Origin: Akkermansia sp.
Lineage (GTDB): Bacteria > Verrucomicrobiota > Verrucomicrobiia > Verrucomicrobiales > Akkermansiaceae
Length of the DNA stretch: 8,645 bases
Assembly: GCA_017379255.1 (NCBI GenBank)
Contig: JAFNWZ010000217.1
Location: forward strand, 1-8,645
Reading direction: 5' to 3'
In this document: positions 5,849-8,645 of the stretch, piece after piece
Layout: every line of letters begins with the position of its first letter
Position numbering within the stretch: the stretch's first letter is position 1
The notes under the pieces: generated by a model
Database searches by the model: none
What the model saw: the letters and a program-made list of their open reading frames with translations, nothing else
Told to the model about the DNA's origin: nothing
Made by a program: the position numbers and the translations under genes

Positions 5849-6335
5849 ATTGCAACGGCAAATACAAATCCACCACATCCAGCAGGCGTCCGAACTTGCA
5901 CCCCACCGCAGGGAAAAGCGAAACCTGCCGGAACCCCAGCGATTCATGAAATGCCACGCTGGCCTGGTTCTCTGCCGTAATGCAGGCAATCAGCGCCCGG
6001 CACCCCGCCGCCCGGCACAAAGGAACCAGAGCCTCCATCAACGCGCGGCCCAATCCCCGGGCACGCCACTCGTGGTGCAGGTAAATCGAGCTCTCCCATG
6101 TCTGACTGTACGCAGCGCGCTCTTTCCAGCGGTGCGCACAGGCATACCCCACCACCCGGCCATCCTGCTCGCAGACCAGATAAGGAAATTCCGCCGCCGT
6201 CTGCACAATGCGCTTGCGCAGCTGCCCCTCACCCAGCGGCTCCGTTTCAAACGAAATCACCGTTTCCCTTACATAATAATTGTAAATAGCTGCAAGAGCA
6301 GCGGCATCATCAGGACTGACCGGGCGTACGTTCAT
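5847..6335 (-). CDS. GNAT-family N-acetyltransferase (phosphinothricin/MnaT-like)
   Basis: 162-residue acetyl-CoA-dependent acetyltransferase. Motifs: N-terminal VRPVSPDDAAALAAIYNYYV (3-22); ERAAYSQTWESSIYLHHEW (72-90), typical of the phosphinothricin acetyltransferase/L-amino-acid acyltransferase group; the acetyl-CoA loop RARGLGRAL (91-99); and AENQASVAFHESLGF (121-135). The likely substrate is the amino group of an amino acid or analogue such as methionine sulfone; the exact substrate cannot be read from sequence. The ATG at 6335 is chosen over a GTG one codon earlier (6338); no clear Shine-Dalgarno site helps. The gene is convergent with fabI. Upstream, only 16 bases separate its ATG from the tRNA-Glu terminator, leaving no room for a separate promoter downstream of that terminator. 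Confidence 0.88.
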   Translation of the reverse strand: MNVRPVSPDDAAALAAIYNYYVRETVISFETEPLGEGQLRKRIVQTAAEFPYLVCEQDGRVVGYACAHRWKERAAYSQTWESSIYLHHEWRARGLGRALMEALVPLCRAAGCRALIACITAENQASVAFHESLGFRQVSLFPAVGCKFGRLLDVVDLYLPLQ

Positions 6336-6351
6336 CACTCTAACCTAAACG

Positions 6352-6377
6352 AAAAGCCCGAGGTGTTAACCTCGGGC
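6352..6377 (-). terminator. Terminator (or attenuator) after tRNA-Glu
   Basis: On the minus strand a perfect 9-bp stem GCCCGAGGT/ACCTCGGGC (6369-6377 with 6356-6364) with a 4-base loop is followed by TTTT (6355-6352). It lies 8 bases after the tRNA-Glu 3' end and just before the acetyltransferase start, so it may also set how much transcript reaches that gene. Confidence 0.8.
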
Positions 6378-6385
6378 CTTCTGAG

Positions 6386-6457
6386 CATCCCCACGCGGAT
6401 TCGAACCGCGGTTCTATGACTGAGAATCATATGTCCTAACCCCTAGACGATGGGGAC
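6386..6457 (-). tRNA. tRNA-Glu (anticodon CTC)
   Basis: A 72-base cloverleaf. Acceptor GTCCCCA pairs with TGGGGAT (a G-U first pair), the D arm is GTCT...GGAC, and the anticodon stem TATGA/TCATA holds the loop TTCTCAG, giving anticodon CTC for GAG codons. A 4-base variable loop is followed by T arm CGCGG-TTCGAAT-CCGCG. The discriminator is G, as usual for tRNA-Glu. CCA is not encoded, so it must be added by a nucleotidyltransferase. Confidence 0.95.
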
Positions 6458-6491
6458 TTTCCTATGATGCTCGCAGTGTGACTGCGGGCGG

Positions 6492-6520
6492 ATTATACAC
6501 AGACAGCCAGCCCGCGTCAA
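6492..6520 (-). promoter_or_regulatory. Sigma70 promoter of tRNA-Glu
   Basis: On the minus strand, TTGACG (6520-6515), a 17-bp spacer and a perfect TATAAT (6497-6492). The predicted start is near 6485, giving a pre-tRNA leader of about 28 bases. This is one of the strongest promoters in the window, as expected for a tRNA gene. Confidence 0.88.
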
Positions 6521-6579
6521 GACCAAACTGAAAAAAACTGCAATTTTTCTTCTTTTGCACGGTATGGAACAGAAAAAGC

Positions 6580-6608
6580 TTGCACCAGGCAAGCGTGTCC
6601 GCTAGTAT
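6580..6608 (+). promoter_or_regulatory. Sigma70-like promoter of tRNA-Ser
   Basis: TTGCAC (6580-6585), a 17-bp spacer and TAGTAT (6603-6608). The predicted start near 6615 lies about 28 bases before the tRNA. The -35 box falls inside the inverted repeat GCTTGC/GCAAGC (6578-6583, 6589-6594). Confidence 0.6.
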
Positions 6609-6642
6609 TCATTGCAGCACGCTACCAAGCCTGCAAAGCTCC

Positions 6643-6729
6643 GGATGGGTGGCAGAGCGGTTGAATGCAGCGGTCTTGAAAACCGCCGAAGGTTAATCCC
6701 TTCCGTGGGTTCGAATCCCACCCCATCCG
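6643..6729 (+). tRNA. tRNA-Ser (anticodon TGA)
   Basis: An 87-base class II tRNA. Acceptor GGATGGG/CCCATCC, anticodon stem GCGGT/ACCGC with loop CTTGAAA (anticodon TGA at 6677-6679, reading UCA), a long variable arm GAAGG/CCTTC (6688-6703) as required for tRNA-Ser, and T arm GTGGG-TTCGAAT-CCCAC. Discriminator G6729; no encoded CCA. A tyrosine recombinase gene lies directly downstream, so the 3' half of this tRNA is the likely attachment site; the tRNA sequence itself is intact. Confidence 0.96.
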
Positions 6730-6742
6730 TCATCAATAAAAG

Positions 6743-6784
6743 TAAGAAAACCTGCAAAAACATTGATTTTTGCAGGTTTTCTTA
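6743..6784 (+). terminator. Long hairpin terminator of tRNA-Ser
   Basis: A perfect 18-bp stem (6743-6760 with 6767-6784) built around AACCTGCAAAAA and its complement, with a 6-base loop CATTGA. The A-tract and T-tract at the stem base make it able to act on both strands. It starts 14 bases after the tRNA. It overlaps the predicted recombinase promoter. Confidence 0.85.
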
Positions 6785-6790
6785 TATAAT
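6763..6790 (+). promoter_or_regulatory. Predicted promoter of the recombinase gene, embedded in the hairpin
   Basis: TTGATT (6763-6768) begins in the hairpin loop. A 16-bp spacer runs along the right arm, and a perfect TATAAT (6785-6790) starts right after the stem. The predicted start is near 6797, about 70 bases before the recombinase ATG. Confidence 0.5.
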
Positions 6791-6816
6791 CCCCCTAGGT
6801 AAACTTGCGATTTCCT

Positions 6817-6849
6817 ATTACAAGAACATTACAAGAAAAATTACAAGAA
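6817..6849 (+). repeat. Three direct repeats of ATTACAAGAA in the recombinase leader
   Basis: Exact 10-base copies at 6817-6826, 6828-6837 and 6840-6849, spaced 11 and 12 bases, that is, about one DNA helical turn. They end six bases before the AGGAGG site. Such iteron-like spacing suggests a protein binding array, for example arm-type sites for the recombinase or sites for an excisionase or repressor. Confidence 0.85.
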
Positions 6850-6854
6850 AATTC

Positions 6855-6860
6855 AGGAGG
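6855..6860 (+). promoter_or_regulatory. Shine-Dalgarno site of the recombinase gene
   Basis: AGGAGG, 6 bases before the ATG at 6867. It fixes the start and rules out the longer open frame, which runs back through the tRNA-Ser gene. Confidence 0.9.
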
Positions 6861-6866
6861 GTGTAT

Positions 6867-8000
6867 ATGGGTTCTCAGTTTTACAATGGGCGCTTGTCGA
6901 TTAACAAGGAAAAGGCGTCGCCGTATTGGATGGTTACTTTCCAAGGAAAGGACGGTAAGATGAAGCGGCGTTCTACTAAGGTGCCGGTGGCCGGTGGTTT
7001 GTTCGAGGGCGTGAAAATTACGGCTAAGCTGGCAGAGAAACTGGCGTACCAGCGCGGCGTGCAGATGGCTTGCGCGGAGGAATCGGAGTATGAGCGCCAT
7101 AATAATGTGAGCGTGCGCGATTGGTGCGAGAAGTATATTTCCCGCAATGCAGGGCACGTTTCGCACCGGACTGTGAATAATGCCCGCACGGCTTACCGCT
7201 TCCTGTACGATTTCCTGGGGAGACGCGCCGATGCTCCGCTGCGCCTGCTGACTAAGGCGGATATTAAGGATTTTATCGCGCAGCGCCGCGAGGTGGTGCG
7301 CGCCGAGACGGTGAAGAAAGACCTGGCTGCTATTTCGCAGGCTTGCAAGGATGCCGTGGATTCGGAAGTGATTGACCGCAATCCCTGCCAGGGGGTAACT
7401 ATTCCTGCCGACCGCGCGGGTGAGAAACGAATTAAGGAGGCGTTCACGATGGATGAAATCCGTTACATGATAGAGAAGTTTCCGCCATTGTGGAGCTCTG
7501 CTGTCCGCTGTTCCTTTGAAACCTTCGGCCAACGCCTGGGGGATATTCTGCGCCTGGATTGGTCGCAGTTCGACTGGCAGGCCCGCGTGGTGCGTTTCGT
7601 GACTGGTAAGACCGGGCGTGTTCTCGCCCAGCCCATGCGCCAGGCTTTCTATGATTGGGCGCACGCTAGATGGGTGGAAGCTGGCAGCCCCAGCACCGGC
7701 TTGCTGCATGGCCCGCTGCTCGCCCTGGGCGATGGTGCCAGTTACCAGTTCGGCCTGCTGCTGCGGACTCATGGCATTGGTTTGCTTCACGGTTCTTTCG
7801 GTGGACGCCGGCGCACGATGAACAGCAAATCCTTTCACAGTATCCGCGCTACTTGCGCTACCGAACTTCATGCGTGCGGCGCAAGCCAGGGTATGGCTAT
7901 GGAGCTGGTGGGGCACGAGTCTGCCAACGTGCATGCGGTCTATATCCGCCCCACTTCCGAGCAGTTGCGCGTGGTAGCGGAAAATCTGCCCTCATTGTAA
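6867..8000 (+). CDS. int: Tyrosine recombinase / phage-type integrase
   Basis: 377-residue site-specific recombinase that would integrate and excise the element. N-terminal part (about 1-70): SPYWMVTFQGKDGKMKRRST (18-37) looks like the small three-stranded arm-type DNA-binding domain of integrases. Core-binding domain: about 80-175. Catalytic domain: about 190-377, with the full residue set Arg223 (in GQRLGDIL), Lys248 (in TGKT), His324 and Arg327 (HSIR), His350 (GHES) and nucleophile Tyr359 (AVYIRP). The start is fixed by AGGAGG. The gene lies beside tRNA-Ser and reads away from it, the usual position at one element end. The ATTACAAGAA repeats ahead of it may control its expression or bind the protein. 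Nothing suggests inactivation. Confidence 0.95.
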   Translation: MGSQFYNGRLSINKEKASPYWMVTFQGKDGKMKRRSTKVPVAGGLFEGVKITAKLAEKLAYQRGVQMACAEESEYERHNNVSVRDWCEKYISRNAGHVSHRTVNNARTAYRFLYDFLGRRADAPLRLLTKADIKDFIAQRREVVRAETVKKDLAAISQACKDAVDSEVIDRNPCQGVTIPADRAGEKRIKEAFTMDEIRYMIEKFPPLWSSAVRCSFETFGQRLGDILRLDWSQFDWQARVVRFVTGKTGRVLAQPMRQAFYDWAHARWVEAGSPSTGLLHGPLLALGDGASYQFGLLLRTHGIGLLHGSFGGRRRTMNSKSFHSIRATCATELHACGASQGMAMELVGHESANVHAVYIRPTSEQLRVVAENLPSL

Positions 8001-8074
8001 AAAAACGGCTATTCTTTTACATGATACCCACCCTCATGTAAAAGATTATTCAACTTCTTTACATGAGGGTGGGT
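7989..8074. repeat. Four alternating inverted copies of a CCCTCATGTAAAAGA-type repeat
   Basis: Copy A, CCCTCATTGTAAAAA (7989-8003, one extra T), overlaps the recombinase stop codon. Copy B, TCTTTTACATGA (8013-8024), is inverted. Copy C, ACCCACCCTCATGTAAAAGA (8026-8045), is direct. Copy D, TCTTTACATGAGGGTGGGT (8056-8074), is inverted. C can pair with B (12 bp perfect, 9-base loop) or with D (17 bp perfect at 8026-8042/8058-8074, 15-base loop), but not both. Neither hairpin is followed by a good T-run. The region lies between the convergent recombinase and the partial phage-like gene, so it may end transcription or be a recombination or regulatory site. Confidence 0.8.
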
Positions 8075-8085
8075 GTTCTGCTTTT

Positions 8086-8123
8086 ACCGGCTAATTACAG
8101 CTAATCACCGGCTAAATTAGCCG
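8086..8123. repeat. GGCTAAT repeats with a palindrome
   Basis: ACCGGCTAAT (8086-8095), AGCTAAT (8099-8105) and ACCGGCTAAA (8107-8116) are direct copies about 11-13 bases apart. The last forms the palindrome CGGCTAA-A-TTAGCCG (8109-8123). It sits 8 bases beyond the 3' end of the minus-strand gene. It may be a weak terminator for that gene, though no T-run follows on the minus strand, or a binding array. Confidence 0.65.
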
Positions 8124-8131
8124 ATAAATTT

Positions 8132-8645
8132 TCACTTCTTCCTCTTTGTTCTCTGTCCGGCCTTCGTCTTTGTCCTGGACTTCGCGCTCCCCTTCTTCTT
8201 CGGGCGGTCAAGCAGGCCTACGGTGCAGAGTATATCCTTGCCCGCGCGGGAAACATTTGCACCGGCAGCGGCACTCAGCGCGAGTGATCCAAAAGAACTG
8301 AGTGCTTCCGACCCGCTGCGGGAGAATGCACCGAAGCCCGTGCCTGATGCCCTCAGCAGCCCTGTGATGGTCTGGAAATACTGCTCCCAGGTCAGCGCAC
8401 GTTCATCCGCGTGGTGGCGGTAGAGTCTCTTCGCGCCGGCGGCAATTCCCTGCACATCCAGAATCTGGCTTGCAAGGTTGCTGGAGTACACGCGCTCGCC
8501 TGTAATCAAGCTGGCCAGAGCTGCAATACCTTCTCCCAGCACCGGCACAGCAGACAGCGGGCCGGTGAGCGTGCTGGTGCCAGCAGATGCCAGGTGCGTG
8601 CCCAGCTCATCGTCATCTCCCTGGAGATAGCTAATCAGGAACGAA
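8132..8645 (-). CDS. C-terminal end of a large phage-like protein, cut by the window edge
   Basis: About 170 residues are visible. The frame stays open to the right edge without a stop or a credible start; the GTG at 8548 reads as an internal valine. From the edge it shows an acidic LQGDDDELG stretch, then a glycine/proline-rich hydrophobic segment TGPLSAVPVLGEGIAALASL, a helical part with WEQYFQTITGLL, a Ser/Ala/Gly-rich stretch, and a very basic tail RPKKKGSAKSRTKTKAGQRT ending at the stop. The order DDDE, then a 'PLSxxPVLGE' membrane-like segment, then a short amphipathic helical part resembles the C-termini of very large phage internal virion or polyvalent proteins as I remember them. No catalytic motif is visible and the match is by eye. 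The basic tail could bind nucleic acid. It is convergent with the recombinase. Confidence 0.55.
   Translation of the reverse strand, partial: SFLISYLQGDDDELGTHLASAGTSTLTGPLSAVPVLGEGIAALASLITGERVYSSNLASQILDVQGIAAGAKRLYRHHADERALTWEQYFQTITGLLRASGTGFGAFSRSGSEALSSFGSLALSAAAGANVSRAGKDILCTVGLLDRPKKKGSAKSRTKTKAGQRTKRKK

Larger units (their letters stand above)
6730..8645. mobile_element. Left end of an integrated element (prophage or island) at tRNA-Ser, open to the right
   Basis: A tyrosine recombinase gene begins 137 bases after tRNA-Ser and is followed by a phage-like partial gene. Recombinases of this family commonly insert into tRNA 3' ends and restore the tRNA, which fits the intact tRNA here. 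The recombinase has a canonical Shine-Dalgarno site and more T-ending codons than the neighbouring host genes. The second attachment site is not in the window, so the extent and type are unknown. Phage origin is inferred mainly from the partial gene at 8132-8645. Confidence 0.65.

Noticed and set aside
6612..6866. N-terminal extension of the recombinase back through tRNA-Ser
   Set aside because: The frame is merely open there; it would translate the tRNA and terminator. AGGAGG six bases before the ATG at 6867 fixes the start.
6795..7934. 379-codon open frame antisense to the recombinase
   Set aside because: Its length is striking, but the sense strand encodes a complete recombinase with all catalytic residues and a perfect ribosome site; the antisense product shows no domain.
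8027..8033. CCCACCC shared with the tRNA-Ser 3' part (6717-6723) as a second attachment site
   Set aside because: Only seven low-complexity bases match exactly, far shorter than usual tRNA attachment repeats; the adjoining bases diverge.
7989..8074. CRISPR-like array
   Set aside because: Copies alternate in orientation, are short and imperfect, and have no regular spacers.

Overview
The window looks like chromosomal DNA from a Verrucomicrobiota gut-type bacterium, most like Akkermansia or a relative. The reasons are a secreted LamG-like protein with an exosortase-type PEP-CTERM tail, GC-rich C-ending codons in the host genes, weak or absent Shine-Dalgarno sites in front of several clear genes, and a Bacteroidetes/Verrucomicrobia-flavoured alpha-glucan phosphorylase. 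The species call is inference from gene style, not a database match.

Left part (1-3557): the window opens inside an alpha-glucan phosphorylase gene (+), which ends at a strong terminator. Next comes a secreted PEP-CTERM protein (+) with its own sigma70-like promoter. Facing it is a two-gene minus-strand operon, pyrE then nagZ, separated by 2 bases (pyrimidine synthesis; GH3 hexosaminidase/peptidoglycan recycling).

Middle part (3558-6338): a 352-bp AT-rich intergenic region carries a 19-A homopolymer, a TATAAT box and a palindrome over that box, in front of a MarR-family regulator (+). A sigma70-like promoter and a leader hairpin then precede a YbjN-like gene and fabI (enoyl-ACP reductase), probably one operon, closed by a strong terminator. 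A GNAT acetyltransferase lies convergently on the minus strand.

Right part (6352-8645): two divergent tRNA genes, tRNA-Glu(CTC) on minus and tRNA-Ser(TGA) on plus, share a 185-bp region with a promoter for each. Immediately downstream of tRNA-Ser is a tyrosine recombinase gene with a complete catalytic set, a canonical AGGAGG site and three ATTACAAGAA direct repeats in its leader. This is the classic layout of an integrated element at a tRNA 3' end. The recombinase is followed by a repeat-dense 131-bp gap and then, on the minus strand, the C-terminal end of a gene running off the right edge. That protein resembles the tail of very large phage-type (polyvalent/internal virion) proteins, so the element may be a prophage or phage-derived island.

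Most unusual points: a phosphorylase lacking the PLP-binding lysine; the recombinase promoter that appears to be embedded in the tRNA-Ser terminator hairpin; the iteron-like triplet ahead of the recombinase; and a four-copy alternating inverted repeat behind it that allows mutually exclusive hairpins. No CRISPR array or insertion sequence is visible.
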